Source of the DNA: Aldehydirespirator sp965116865
GTDB taxonomy: Bacteria; Actinomycetota; Acidimicrobiia; Acidimicrobiales; Aldehydirespiratoraceae
Length of the DNA: 64,000 nucleotides
Direction of reading: 5' to 3'
NCBI GenBank assembly: GCA_965116865.1
Contig: OZ220727.1
Location: forward strand, 186,001 to 250,000
Positions 35,020 through 45,130 of this stretch are shown piece by piece (within the stretch, counting starts at the first letter, position 1; every line of letters begins with the position of its first letter). The position numbers and the translations under genes are program-made. Under the pieces are notes generated by a model. The model did no database searches. It was not told the DNA's origin and worked only from the letters and a program-made list of their open reading frames with translations.

Positions 35020-35721
35020 GCATAAACTCGAGGTGCCGCACCCAGCCGGCGCGCGCTCCGGGGGGCCGCTTCGCCAAGGACCGCTTCGACGTCGATCTGC
35101 TCAACGGCACAGTCACCTGCCCCGCGGGGGTCTGCGTCGCTGTCCGCTTCGGCCGCGACGCCCGCGTCGAGAGCGGCGACGCCGGCTGGACACCCGTGCG
35201 GGGGTTTGCGTCGCTGTCCGCTTCTGCCGCGACGGCTCGGGCGCGGCCCGCTTCGGGCCGGCGTGCGCGATCTGCGAACTGCGCGACCGCTGCACCAGCG
35301 CAGCCGGCGGAAGGACTGTGCGCGTCGGACCCGACGAGGCCGTGCTCGCCGCGGCCCGCGAACGCCAACAAGACCCACAATGGCGCCGCGACTACCGCGC
35401 CGTGCGCCCCAAAGTCGAACGCAAGCTCGCGCACCTCGTGCGCCGCAAACACGGCGGCCGCCACGCCCGGGTGCGCGGCCGGCCCAAAGTCGACGCCGAC
35501 TTCAACCTGCTCGCCGCAGCCGCCAACATCGCGCGCCTCGGCATGCTCGGACTGCGCTCCACACCAACAGGATGGACCCTCGACTGACCCCGCCAAAGCC
35601 CCAACCCTCCCCCGACACGACCAACCAGCCGCCCCCGACACGACCAACCCTCGCCCAACCCGCCGACCCCGGCCACCACCCACCACAACAGCCCACCGAA
35701 CACCAATTTGGCACCAGCCAC
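35020..35721 (+). mobile_element. 3' fragment of the IS1182-like element
   Basis: From INSRCRTQPARAPGGRFAK to the C-terminus the sequence matches the full copy (27209 onward), and the right end ACCAGCCAC plus CTAG is present. About 60 bases near 35158-35220 are extra, partly repeating the GTCTGCGTCGCTGTCCGC segment, and shift the frame. It is a dead fragment. Bases 35722-35967 hold no recognisable gene beyond a possible promoter for the next operon. Confidence 0.88.
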
Positions 35722-35967
35722 CTAGGGGTGCGGAACTCCGGTCGAGCAACTCTCCGTGACGGGAAGCGAGAAGATGCCACGGTAAGCGCTCCGAGGCCGT
35801 GCCCACTAGCAAAGGGGCCTGTAGATCATTCGCGAGAACCGAGCAGATCGACCCGAAGTGGGGCCATGAGGTACTAGTGTCAGCGTGCTGTCCATGGTAT
35901 GCTTACGAGTTAGGGTGCCGACGTTGCAGAACGGTGGCGACAAGATGGAGACCTTGGGAGGATCGCG

Positions 35968-36810
35968 TTGACGCTGTTTGGGGTTCCCGACGCACCACGG
36001 TACCGCCTCAGGCAGGCTCCTCTAGCACAGGCTCTGGCGCAAGTGCGATTTCCGCTGCTCGCCACCCTAGAGACGATGCACGGCATCAGACCCCTGCAAG
36101 AGGAACTCCGCGCGGAATTCCCCTACATGGAGCAGGAGCGCGTCCAAGAGGTAGCTCTAGTCGTAGGTCCAGCCGGACCAGCCGGTGGAATGGCTAGCTC
36201 GGAGTCAGTCACTTGGAAGCTAGCAAACGATGCCGGGACGATGATCGTGATAGGCGCTGGAAGCGCCACCCTTTCAGCAGGCACCTCCTACACGACCATT
36301 GAGGACTTCTCTAGAGACTTCCAGCGAATGCTGACTGCTCTTGACTCAGTAGATATCGCTCGATGTGACAGGTTTGGTGCTCGGTATCTTTCGTTGGCAA
36401 CAAACTTGCCCGGTGAAGACCGATCATGGAGACGATGGTTCAGACCTGATTTGCTTGGGTGGGCTGGTTCTAGTTTCATCGCAGACTACGCTCTCGAAAA
36501 CGCGGTAAACCAAGTGACCCTTGGATACACACCCGAAACTAAGTCAGGTCCACTGCCGACAAAAATTCAAGCTACCGTGCGGCATGGCGCGCTACCTGCA
36601 AATACAGACTTGCCGGGCATTCCGCCTCTGCATGTATCGGAACCTTCATATTTTCTAGACCTTGATGTCTATTCTCTTGGCTATCAAAGCTTCGATCCTA
36701 AAGCGATACTTGAACAGTTCATGATCTTTCATCAACAAATAGATCGGTTCTTCTATTGGTCACTATCAGAGGAAGGTAGAGAGCACTTTGGCATCACTAA
36801 TCACGGCTAA
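35968..36810 (+). CDS. TIGR04255-like protein
   Basis: The 280-residue protein opens with YRLRQAPLAQALAQVRFPLLATLE and LQEELRAEFPYMEQERVQEV, and later has DIARCDRFGARYLS and an end with DLDVYSLGYQSFDPKAILEQFMIFHQQIDRFFYWSLSEEGRE. This pattern (a proline-led strand, a 'QVRFP' strand and a C-terminal helix) matches my recollection of the sporadically distributed family TIGR04255; the function is unknown. The TTG at 35968 is supported by GGGAGG six bases upstream. It is the first of three overlapping or closely spaced genes with visibly lower GC, placed just before hsdM. Confidence 0.68.
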   Translation: MTLFGVPDAPRYRLRQAPLAQALAQVRFPLLATLETMHGIRPLQEELRAEFPYMEQERVQEVALVVGPAGPAGGMASSESVTWKLANDAGTMIVIGAGSATLSAGTSYTTIEDFSRDFQRMLTALDSVDIARCDRFGARYLSLATNLPGEDRSWRRWFRPDLLGWAGSSFIADYALENAVNQVTLGYTPETKSGPLPTKIQATVRHGALPANTDLPGIPPLHVSEPSYFLDLDVYSLGYQSFDPKAILEQFMIFHQQIDRFFYWSLSEEGREHFGITNHG

Positions 36811-37381
36811 CCCCACCTTGGGATCGACTCGCGGCCTACCTTGGCCCAGTATTGTTCCGTACGAAGCAACAGTCACTAGTACCAGATACCGCGAAGTCGC
36901 CCCCAAGGAGGTCTATGATCCGTGGGTTCGGACTCCTGTTCTTGAACCGCAATATGAACCACCTGCCCCGGTGCAAGCTCTTGTGAGGGCTATCACTGAA
37001 TGGACCAACTGGTCTCATGTGGAATTGGCGCGTCTCTTGAACAGTACCAATTCACGAGTTCAGGAGTTGGAGGATGGACTTCCAATCCCACGAAATGATG
37101 AGCTAGCAGAAAGACTTCATGAGATGCATGAGGTTGTGGAACGCGTCTTTCTTGTCGCAGGTGGAGACACCACAAGGGCGAGTCACCTTCTCGAATCAAA
37201 GCCCGATTCTCGACCCAGCGCGGTAGAACTGTTGTCTGAGGGCCGCCCATCGGAGGCGTATCTTGCCGCGCTTGAAGTGCATCGTCCTCGTCGCAAGGGT
37301 CCGATGATGGAGAGCATTTGGCCAGCCAAACCCAGTGAAGCTACGGTTGCGATGGAGGATGTTTGGACGGCTCACGATTAG
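36788..37381 (+). CDS. HTH-like protein, possible antitoxin-type regulator
   Basis: The gene overlaps the end of the TIGR04255-like gene by 23 bases. The 197-residue protein has a central helix-turn-helix-like region (ITEWTNWSHVELARLLNSTNSRVQELEDG) and then RVFLVAGGDTTRASHLLESKP and ELLSEGRPSEAYLAALEV, reminiscent of the Xre plus MbcA/ParS toxin-binding layout. The first 60 residues are extended and Pro-rich. The TTG start at 36788 is uncertain. The resemblance to an antitoxin is tentative. Confidence 0.6.
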   Translation: MASLITANPTLGSTRGLPWPSIVPYEATVTSTRYREVAPKEVYDPWVRTPVLEPQYEPPAPVQALVRAITEWTNWSHVELARLLNSTNSRVQELEDGLPIPRNDELAERLHEMHEVVERVFLVAGGDTTRASHLLESKPDSRPSAVELLSEGRPSEAYLAALEVHRPRRKGPMMESIWPAKPSEATVAMEDVWTAHD

Positions 37382-37399
37382 GCGTGAGCCTAGTTGGCA

Positions 37400-38152
37400 A
37401 TGTCCAAGCTATATGAGCAGGGGTGGCTCCAAGGGAGTATTGTTGCCTTCCGACTAGAGGCAACCTACTTGACAACTGGTGGCCAAGAACAGCGCATCAG
37501 CACCCAGAAAGAGTCGTTTGAACGATGGATCGTCTGCACACAAGACTGTGATCTTGCGCGCGTGAGCATCGAATCAGATGAGCCGATAGTTGAACTTAGG
37601 CCAATTCTGACAGGCGGTCACCAGAAGGCGTGGGGCATTAGAAGCGCCATACTCCGCTTGACGGAAAACTCCTATATTGATGCATACTCCCCTAGGTGCT
37701 TCACGACACCCAGAGTTCTACACAAGCTGGAACCATACCGTGATAACGCTCTTGATCTTTCGCGCCGACCGCATTTCAAGACATGGCTTGGAAGACGGTA
37801 CGACAGACCAGCCGTTCCAGAGACTTATTTGCCACTTGCGGTGGCTATCGCAGAAACGTGCAGAAAGCGCAGACACCGGGAGTTTCATGATCGGATTCAT
37901 GAGATTCTCATGCAGTTTAATCCTTCAGCCCAACCACCTGAAGCGGCGCTCTATGCCGTAATCAAGCGTCAGACTGATTCCAGCGATGTGGAAGAATGGT
38001 TAGGTACTGTGTCAAGGGAGATCGATGCCAGTTTGGGTTTCGTAGGAAGGATCGAGGTTGGCACGCGTTCACAAGCTACTTTGCAGTTGCTGGAAGATAG
38101 CTACGCCGCTGATCTTTCTCAACTAACTTGGGGCGGACATCCCCTAGCATAG
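37400..38152 (+). CDS. unknown protein of the three-gene cassette
   Basis: About 250 residues, beginning MSKLYEQGWLQGSIVAF at the ATG (a TTG six bases upstream is an alternative). Notable segments are RWIVCTQDCDLARVSIESDEPIVELRPI, with a C-x4-D-C-D motif, and RPHFKTWLGRRYDRPAVPETYLPLAVAIAETCRKRRHREFHDRIHEI, rich in basic and aromatic residues. I do not recognise a family. It follows the HTH-like gene by 18 bases and has the same AT-richer base use, so the three genes were probably acquired together. Confidence 0.6.
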   Translation: MSKLYEQGWLQGSIVAFRLEATYLTTGGQEQRISTQKESFERWIVCTQDCDLARVSIESDEPIVELRPILTGGHQKAWGIRSAILRLTENSYIDAYSPRCFTTPRVLHKLEPYRDNALDLSRRPHFKTWLGRRYDRPAVPETYLPLAVAIAETCRKRRHREFHDRIHEILMQFNPSAQPPEAALYAVIKRQTDSSDVEEWLGTVSREIDASLGFVGRIEVGTRSQATLQLLEDSYAADLSQLTWGGHPLA

Positions 38153-38263
38153 GAACTGCGAGGCATCATCTTGGAATATCCTGCCCCGGCTAGGACTCTG
38201 CTGTATCGTTTGCAGCGTCGAAGTCGTTCGTAGCATCCATAGCAGATTGGGACGGCCCCCTAC

Positions 38264-40432
38264 ATGAACGCCAACACGCACAGCCAGCTAGCCAGCTTCA
38301 TCTGGAAGATATGCAACCTGCTGCGAGGCCCCTACAAGCGTAACGAATACCGGAAAGTCATTCTGCCGTTGACGGTGCTTCGGCGTTTCGACTGTGTTCT
38401 TGCTGACACGAAACAAGCAGTGCTTGCGGCTGACAAACAGCACGCTCATCAGCCAGAGACTTTCCGCCATGAGCTTCTTGAAGCTGCCTCTGACCGACCG
38501 TTCTACAACACCTCCAAGCTCGACTTTGAACGGCTGTTGGATGACCCGAGCCTGCTGGCGCAGAACCTCAACGCCTACATTCATGGTTTCTCAGAGAACG
38601 TCCAAGAGATCATCGAACGGTTCGGTTTCAGTGATCACATCGCCAGGATGGATGAACGGAACCTTCTATATGAAGTCATCAAGGCGTTCGCTGCGGTGGA
38701 CCTCTCCCCAGAGCGCGTTGACAACATGCAGATGGGCTATGTCTTTGAGGAACTCATCCGTATCGGGGCTGAGCAGTCCAACGAGGAAGCCGGTGAGCAT
38801 TTCACGCCGCGTGAAGTGATCCGTTTGATGGTCAGTCTGCTGCTGTCTCCCGAACCTGACCTGGGCAAGAGTCGTGTCGTCAAGACGATCTATGACCCTG
38901 CCTGCGGCACCGGTGGGATGCTCTCGGTAGCGGAGGACTACCTGTTGGAACACAATCGGACAGCACGCCCGGTCCTCTTCGGTCAGGACATCAACGACGA
39001 AGCCTGGGCGGTTTGCAAGTCCGACATGCTGCTCAAAGGACAGGACGCAGAGAACATCATCCTCGGAGACTCGTTCACCCGCGACGGTTTCCGCCTACGC
39101 CCCAACGGTCAACGCTGGACGTTCGACTACATGCTTGCCAATCCTCCCTTCGGTGTGGAATGGAGGCAGCAACAGGACCACATCAACCATGAGCGTGACA
39201 CGCTCGGCTACGACGGACGTTTCGGAGCAGGGCTGCCGCGGATCAACGACGGGTCGCTGCTGTTCCTGCTGCACATGCTCTCCAAGATGCAGCCCGTTGA
39301 GGATGGCGGCTGGCACCGGGTACAGGCAGGCGGACCAGGTGGAGGCGGCTCCATGCTCCAACTGCCGCCTACTAGTGGCAGCCGCATCGCCATCGTGTTC
39401 AACGGATCACCGTTGTTCACCGGGGACGCCGGGAGCGGCGAGAGCAACATCCGCCAGTGGATCATCGAGAACGACTGGCTAGAAGCGATTGTGGCGCTGC
39501 CTGACCAGATGTTCTACAACACCGGCATCTCCACCTACATCTGGGTGCTGACCAACCGCAAGGAACCACACCGCGTCGGCAAGGTGCAACTTGTCGACGG
39601 TCGCCAGTTCTTCACCAAGATGAGAAAGAGCCTCGGCAACAAGCGCCACGAACTGTCACAGGCCCAGATTGACGACCTCACCACCCTTCACGGCAACTTC
39701 ACCGATGGCGAGACGCGTGACCTCACCGACGAAGACCCCGTGACCCACCAGCCCCGCACTCGGCCTCGGGTTGTGAGCAAGGTGTTCGACAACGACGACT
39801 TCGGCTACCGGAAGATCACCGTTGAGCGGCCTCTACGGTTGAACTTCGCTGCCACCCCGGAACGGATCGCGCGCATCGAAGATGAAAAGGCGTTCATGAA
39901 CCTTGCCAAGAGCAGGAAGCGCCCAGGCCCCGAGCATGACGCAGAGGTAGCCGCAGGCAAGTCCCGTCAGGAGTTGATCCGTGCTCTGCTAGAAGCGCTT
40001 GCGGATGAGATGGACGGCGAAGTGGTAGGTGACCGTGACACGTTCCTTGGGGTGCTCTCCGGGATTGAGACCACAGCAGGCGTCCGGCTTGCTACGCCTG
40101 AGCGCAAGGCAGTGCTCTCAGCGCTGAGCGAACGTGATCCTGATGCCGTGATCTGTAGGGACAAGAACGGCAACCCCGAACCCGACACCGAGCTACGCGA
40201 CACCGAAACCGTGCCGAAGAACGAAGACGTTGACGACTACATGGCCCGAGAGGTTCTGCCCCACGTCCCCGACGCATGGATAGACCACTCCAAAACCAAG
40301 ACCGGCTACGAGATACCCCTCAACCGGCACTTCTACGTCTACGAACCACCCCGACCCCTAGACGAAATCGACGCCGACCTGCACGACTTGGAGCGCGAGA
40401 TCATCGGGCTGTTAGCCGACGTAACCTCATGA
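38264..40432 (+). CDS. hsdM: type I restriction-modification methyltransferase subunit
   Basis: This 722-residue subunit methylates adenine in the type I target, with specificity set by HsdS. The N-terminal helical domain (SFIWKICNLLRGPYKRNEYRKVILPLTVLRRFD) is followed by EEAGEHFTPREVIRLMV, the AdoMet motif DPACGTGGML (211-220) and the catalytic NPPF (293-296). A longer-than-usual region after residue 530 ends with a helical tail. The stop overlaps the hsdS start (ATGA), so the subunits are translationally coupled. The upstream 110 bases contain no clear promoter. Confidence 0.95.
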   Translation: MNANTHSQLASFIWKICNLLRGPYKRNEYRKVILPLTVLRRFDCVLADTKQAVLAADKQHAHQPETFRHELLEAASDRPFYNTSKLDFERLLDDPSLLAQNLNAYIHGFSENVQEIIERFGFSDHIARMDERNLLYEVIKAFAAVDLSPERVDNMQMGYVFEELIRIGAEQSNEEAGEHFTPREVIRLMVSLLLSPEPDLGKSRVVKTIYDPACGTGGMLSVAEDYLLEHNRTARPVLFGQDINDEAWAVCKSDMLLKGQDAENIILGDSFTRDGFRLRPNGQRWTFDYMLANPPFGVEWRQQQDHINHERDTLGYDGRFGAGLPRINDGSLLFLLHMLSKMQPVEDGGWHRVQAGGPGGGGSMLQLPPTSGSRIAIVFNGSPLFTGDAGSGESNIRQWIIENDWLEAIVALPDQMFYNTGISTYIWVLTNRKEPHRVGKVQLVDGRQFFTKMRKSLGNKRHELSQAQIDDLTTLHGNFTDGETRDLTDEDPVTHQPRTRPRVVSKVFDNDDFGYRKITVERPLRLNFAATPERIARIEDEKAFMNLAKSRKRPGPEHDAEVAAGKSRQELIRALLEALADEMDGEVVGDRDTFLGVLSGIETTAGVRLATPERKAVLSALSERDPDAVICRDKNGNPEPDTELRDTETVPKNEDVDDYMAREVLPHVPDAWIDHSKTKTGYEIPLNRHFYVYEPPRPLDEIDADLHDLEREIIGLLADVTS

Positions 40433-41814
40433 AGCAGCCGTACCCCACCTATCGGGACTCTGGTGTGGAATGGATAGGGGACGTGCCGAAGCACTGGACG
40501 GTCGCTCAGGTGCGTAGGTGGTTCGACATCGTTAACGGAGGGACACCATCTAGCGGTGAGGAGTCCTATTGGGATGGCGAAACGGTTTGGTTGACACCCG
40601 ACGATTTGGGCCGCAACTCGGCAGTTTGGATCAACGAGAGCCGCCGCAGGATCACCGAAGAGGGAGTCCGCAACTGTAGTGCCCGAGTCAGTCCTGAAGG
40701 CTCCATCATCCTGTCCACGCGTGCTCCCATTGGTCACATCGCGATAGCGGCTGTGCCTGCTGCTACAAACCAGGGATGTCGCACACTGGTACCGAATCCC
40801 GAATCCGACAGCATCTTCGCGTATTACTCACTCATGGCGAGTCGCCAACCGCTCCAATCGCTCGGGAAGGGGACAACGTTCATGGAGCTGACTCCGACTG
40901 AACTCGGCGGTTTCGGAATGGCTCGTCCACCGCTTGATGAGCAGCGTTCCATCGCAGCCTTCCTCGATGTTGAGACTGCGAAGATCGACACGCTCATTTC
41001 AAGGAAGCAGCAGTTGTTGGAACGGCTTGCTGAATTTAGAACAGCGTTGATCACACAAGCAGTCACGAAAGGGTTGCCACCCGAAGCAGCCCAACAAGCA
41101 GGACTTGACCCGGCACCACCGCTCAAAGACTCAGGAGTGGAATGGCTAGGAGACATACCGGAGCACTGGGACGCAAAGCGGATCAGCGCTCTCGCGCGTC
41201 CCGGCAAGGAATCGTTCATCGACGGGGACTGGGTGGAGTTGCCCTACATCACGGATAGCGGAGTACGTCTAATCCAGACAGGGAACATTGGGATTGGTAC
41301 GTATCGCGAGCAGGGCTACCGCTATATTGAAGAGGAATCATTTGATGAACTCAACTGCACCGAGGTCGATCCCGGCGACGTGCTGATCTGTAGGTTGGCT
41401 GACCCTGTTGGGAGAGCTTGTAGAGCACCAAGCTTGGGAGTGAGAATGATCACTTCCGTCGATGTGTGCATCTTGAAGCCATCGGTGGAACACTCAGCCG
41501 CTTACCTCACGTATCTGCTTAGTTCACAGCGCTACCTCAACTATGTCGATTCAACTGTCCGCGGCGGGACAAGGGACCGCATCAGTCGGTCCATGCTTGG
41601 GGCTATCAGGGTTCCCACCCCTCCATATGGCGAACAGCGTGCTATAGCCACCTTTCTTGACGGGCAGGCGGGACGCATAGACGACCTGTGTTCAATAGTC
41701 GAGACAGCTATCGAGCGGTTGCAGGAGTACCGAACCGCTCTCATCACGGCGGCTGTGACAGGCAAGATCGACGTGCGTGACCATGATGGGGTCAAGGCAG
41801 GAGCGAGCGTATGA
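40429..41814 (+). CDS. hsdS: type I restriction-modification specificity subunit
   Basis: The 461-residue protein shows the usual two-fold design: each half begins DSGVEW(I/L)GD(V/I)P(K/E)HW, carries one target recognition domain, and ends with a conserved helix (RSIAAFLDVETAKIDTLISRKQQLLERLAEFRTALI in the first half; RAIATFLDGQAGRIDDLCSIVETAIERLQEYRTALI in the second). The ATG at 40429 overlaps the hsdM stop. The end overlaps hsdR (ATGA at 41811). Confidence 0.95.
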   Translation: MKQPYPTYRDSGVEWIGDVPKHWTVAQVRRWFDIVNGGTPSSGEESYWDGETVWLTPDDLGRNSAVWINESRRRITEEGVRNCSARVSPEGSIILSTRAPIGHIAIAAVPAATNQGCRTLVPNPESDSIFAYYSLMASRQPLQSLGKGTTFMELTPTELGGFGMARPPLDEQRSIAAFLDVETAKIDTLISRKQQLLERLAEFRTALITQAVTKGLPPEAAQQAGLDPAPPLKDSGVEWLGDIPEHWDAKRISALARPGKESFIDGDWVELPYITDSGVRLIQTGNIGIGTYREQGYRYIEEESFDELNCTEVDPGDVLICRLADPVGRACRAPSLGVRMITSVDVCILKPSVEHSAAYLTYLLSSQRYLNYVDSTVRGGTRDRISRSMLGAIRVPTPPYGEQRAIATFLDGQAGRIDDLCSIVETAIERLQEYRTALITAAVTGKIDVRDHDGVKAGASV

Positions 41815-44800
41815 CCAGCCAGACGAACGAGAAGGCGTTTGAGACGACGGTGGAGTCGATGCTGGTCGATGGCGGCTGGCAGAAGGGTGATCCCGACGAG
41901 TGGGATGTGGAGCGGGCGGTGTTCCCGGCGCGTGTGGTTGCGTTCCTTCAGGCTGCTCAACCGGAGTTGTGGAGCCAGTTGGCTGCCCTGCACGGTAACC
42001 AACTGGAAGCGATGGTTGTGGACCAGTTGGCGAAGCAGCTTGACATCAAGGGAACCCTGAGAGTGCTCCGACAAGGCTTTAAGTTCCAGGGCAAGACGCT
42101 GCGGTTGGCCTTCTTCAAGCCAGCCCACGGCCTCAACCCCGACGCGGTGGCACAGTTCGACTTGAACGTCCTCACGGTGACCCGTCAGGTTCGCTGTCAC
42201 CCTGGCAAGAAGGACACCATCGACATGCTGTTCGACCTCAACGGCGTGCCGGTGGCGACCTGCGAACTGAAGAACCCGATGACGGGCCAGACCTGGCGGA
42301 ACGCCGTCCGGCAATACAAGGAGACACGCGACCCCAACGCACCGGTGTTCCAGTTCTCCAGACGCGCCCTTGTGCATTTCGCGGCTGACCCCGACGAGGT
42401 GCACATGACCACCCGGCTGGCCAAGGACAAGACCCGGTTCTTGCCGTTCAACCGGGGCAGCGCTCCCGGTGAGATCAGATGTGGGGCTGGCAACCCGGAA
42501 CATCCCTCGGGTTACCGCAGCGGCTACTTCTGGCAGGAGGTGCTCGAACGCACCTGCTTCTTGGGCATTTTGGGTTCCTACGTGTTCATCGAACGCCGCG
42601 ACGAGAAGGTTCACACCGAGAAGGGTTCCCGAACCGAGAGGCGTGAGACGTTGGTGTTCCCCCGGTACCACCAACTCGACGCTGTGGACAAGCTGGTGAA
42701 CACCGCCCGAGCAGAAGGGGCTGGCCACAACTACCTGATCCAGCACTCCGCAGGCAGCGGCAAGACGAACAGCATCTCGTGGCTGTCGCATCGGCTGGCG
42801 AGCCTGCACACCGACACCAACGAGAAGGTCTTCGACTGTGTTGTGGTCATCACAGATAGGCGCGTACTCGACAAGCAGCTTCAAGACGCCATCTACCAGA
42901 TCGAGCACGCCCAAGGTGTCGTCAAGAAGATCGATGAGGACTCCAAGCAGCTAGCCCAAGCTCTTGTGGACGGAACGAAGATCGTGATTACGACGTTGCA
43001 GAAGTTCCCGTTCGTGATGCCACGGCTGCTGTCCATCGCAGGGGCGTCATCCCCCGACGACCCCGGCCAGCAGGAGCAGGCACAAGCCCAGGAGTGGCAT
43101 CAGGAGATCGCCGGGCGGCGCTATGCGGTGATCGTGGACGAGGCCCATTCCAGCCAGAGTGGTGAGAGCGCCCGTGGCATGAAGGAGGTTCTGGGGGAAC
43201 GTTCACGGGTGGCGGCTGAGCATCTCACCGACTGGGAGGATGGACTGAACGCTTTCGTGGAGGCACGAGGCCCCCAGCCGAACCTGTCGTTCTTCGCGTT
43301 CACGGCCACCCCGAAGGGCAAGACCATCGAGCTGTTCGGTCGGCAAGGCTCCAGCGCCAGCCCTGAGGCGTTCCACGTCTACAGCATGAGGCAGGCCATC
43401 GAGGAGGGCTTCATCCTTGATGTGCTGCGGAACTACACCGACTACGACACCTACTACAAGATCGCCAAACACGCTGCCGACGATCCGAAGTTCCCCCAAC
43501 GGCGTGCGGCTAGAGCGCTATGCAAGTTCGCGTCGCTGCATCCCCACAACCTCAACCAGAAGACCGAAGTCATCATCGAGCACTTCCGTGCCAACGTGAT
43601 GCACCGGATCGGTGGCAAGGCGAAGGCGATGGTGGTCACATCGTCACGGCTTCATGCTGTGCGCTTCATGAGGGAGTTTCAGGACTACATCAGCCAGAAG
43701 GGATACACCGACGTTCGTCCTCTGGTCGCCTTCAGCGGGACCGTCCACGATCCCGACAACGATCAGGACTACACCGAACCCGGCATGAACATCGACATCG
43801 TTAGCGGCAAGCCGATCAGCGAATCGGCGTTGCCAGCACGTTTCGACTCACCCGACTACCAGATTCTTCTGGTGGCAGAGAAGTACCAGACCGGCTTCGA
43901 TCAGCCTTTGCTTCAAGCGATGTATGTCGATAAGAAACTCGATGGCGTGACCGCTGTGCAAACCTTGTCGCGCCTCAACCGGATCGCACCCGGCAAGAGC
44001 GACCCGTTCGTGTTGGATTTCGTCAACAAGCCCGACGACATCGGTGAAGCCTTCGCTCCCTACTACGACCAGACACAACTAGAAGCCCCATCAGACCCCA
44101 ACCGGCTTGAAGTCCTCAAACACGAACTCGATGAGATGCAGGTCTACCACCATGACGAAGTGGAGAGGTTCGCCAAGATCTACTTCCTGCCCTCCCACCA
44201 GAAGCGAGCCAAGAACCATCCGCTGCTCGTGAAGGAACTTCAGCCCGCTATCGGTCGGTTCAAGCAACTCAGCGACGACGACCAAGAGAAATTTCGTGAT
44301 CGTCTCGGCGCGTTCGTCCGGCTCTACATGTTCATGAGCCAGATCATCCCCTACGCCGATGGTGACCTTGAACAACTGGCAGCGTTCGCTCGGGTGCTCC
44401 TACCGAACCTCGGCAACGGCCTTGACGATCAGATTCACCTTGAAGACGATGTGGAGTTGGAATTCTACCGTCTTCAGCACGTCTCCTCGGGAGCTATCGA
44501 ACTCGGAGACGGCGGAACCGTCAAGAGTCCAACCGAAACAGGCACAGGTCGCACCGAAGAGGACGAGGCCCCGCTATCTGAGATCATCTCCAAGCTCAAC
44601 GACCGGTTCGGCACTGCGTTCACCGAGACGGACCGCCTGTTTCTGGAGCAGCTAGAGCAAGACGGCGCGAACGATGAAGAGATCAGCGAGACAGCCCTGG
44701 CGAACCCGTTCGAGAAGTTCGATCTTGTTGTACGGCAGCTAATACCGAAGTTGCTGATCGACCGGATGGCAGGCAACGACGAGATCGTCAGCCGGTGCTT

Positions 44801-44888
44801 CAACAACCCCGACTTCCAAGAGATCGTCTACGCCGGGCTAGCCAGAGGCATCTACGAAGCTGTGCTCGCCCAACAGGAACAGCCCTAG
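41811..44888 (+). CDS. hsdR: type I restriction endonuclease subunit
   Basis: This 1025-residue motor and nuclease subunit translocates DNA and cuts unmodified sites. The N-terminal nuclease shows DMLFDLNGVPVATCELKNP (Asp and ELK of the PD-(D/E)xK fold, near 138-156). Helicase motifs follow: HSAGSGKTNSI (near 312), VVVITDRRVLD, VDEAHSSQ (near 442) and FFAFTATP, with later VAEKYQTGFDQPLLQAMYVDK and QTLSRLNRIAPGK. The frame is intact, so the hsdMSR operon looks functional. Confidence 0.95.
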   Translation: MTSQTNEKAFETTVESMLVDGGWQKGDPDEWDVERAVFPARVVAFLQAAQPELWSQLAALHGNQLEAMVVDQLAKQLDIKGTLRVLRQGFKFQGKTLRLAFFKPAHGLNPDAVAQFDLNVLTVTRQVRCHPGKKDTIDMLFDLNGVPVATCELKNPMTGQTWRNAVRQYKETRDPNAPVFQFSRRALVHFAADPDEVHMTTRLAKDKTRFLPFNRGSAPGEIRCGAGNPEHPSGYRSGYFWQEVLERTCFLGILGSYVFIERRDEKVHTEKGSRTERRETLVFPRYHQLDAVDKLVNTARAEGAGHNYLIQHSAGSGKTNSISWLSHRLASLHTDTNEKVFDCVVVITDRRVLDKQLQDAIYQIEHAQGVVKKIDEDSKQLAQALVDGTKIVITTLQKFPFVMPRLLSIAGASSPDDPGQQEQAQAQEWHQEIAGRRYAVIVDEAHSSQSGESARGMKEVLGERSRVAAEHLTDWEDGLNAFVEARGPQPNLSFFAFTATPKGKTIELFGRQGSSASPEAFHVYSMRQAIEEGFILDVLRNYTDYDTYYKIAKHAADDPKFPQRRAARALCKFASLHPHNLNQKTEVIIEHFRANVMHRIGGKAKAMVVTSSRLHAVRFMREFQDYISQKGYTDVRPLVAFSGTVHDPDNDQDYTEPGMNIDIVSGKPISESALPARFDSPDYQILLVAEKYQTGFDQPLLQAMYVDKKLDGVTAVQTLSRLNRIAPGKSDPFVLDFVNKPDDIGEAFAPYYDQTQLEAPSDPNRLEVLKHELDEMQVYHHDEVERFAKIYFLPSHQKRAKNHPLLVKELQPAIGRFKQLSDDDQEKFRDRLGAFVRLYMFMSQIIPYADGDLEQLAAFARVLLPNLGNGLDDQIHLEDDVELEFYRLQHVSSGAIELGDGGTVKSPTETGTGRTEEDEAPLSEIISKLNDRFGTAFTETDRLFLEQLEQDGANDEEISETALANPFEKFDLVVRQLIPKLLIDRMAGNDEIVSRCFNNPDFQEIVYAGLARGIYEAVLAQQEQP

Positions 44889-44917
44889 CGAGCCACTGCT
44901 TACCGAGCGGCGAATCA

Positions 44918-45130
44918 TCACGAGCCGATCAGCCTGCTCTCCCTGCTGTCAGTTCGCGTGAGGTTGTTGGCGCGTGATGCGGGCGGGCCGCCTACGGTGG
45001 TGTGGTGTCGGTGACAGTTGTAGTCGTGGATCCAGCGTCGCAGGCGGATGCGCCGTTCGGACTCGGATCTGTACCGGCGGGCGTAGAGGAACTCATCCGC
45101 GAGGGTGTGGTTGAAGCGTTCAGCTTTGCC
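44918..45130 (-). pseudogene. IS481-family transposase C-terminal remnant
   Basis: The reverse frame reads GKAERFNHTLADEFLYARRYRSESERR, then RWIHDYNCHRHHTTVGGPPASRANNL and a TGA. This is the end of an IS481-type rve transposase, including the catalytic Glu in KAERFNHTL. The 5' part is removed at the ISL3 group B boundary at 45131. Confidence 0.8.
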
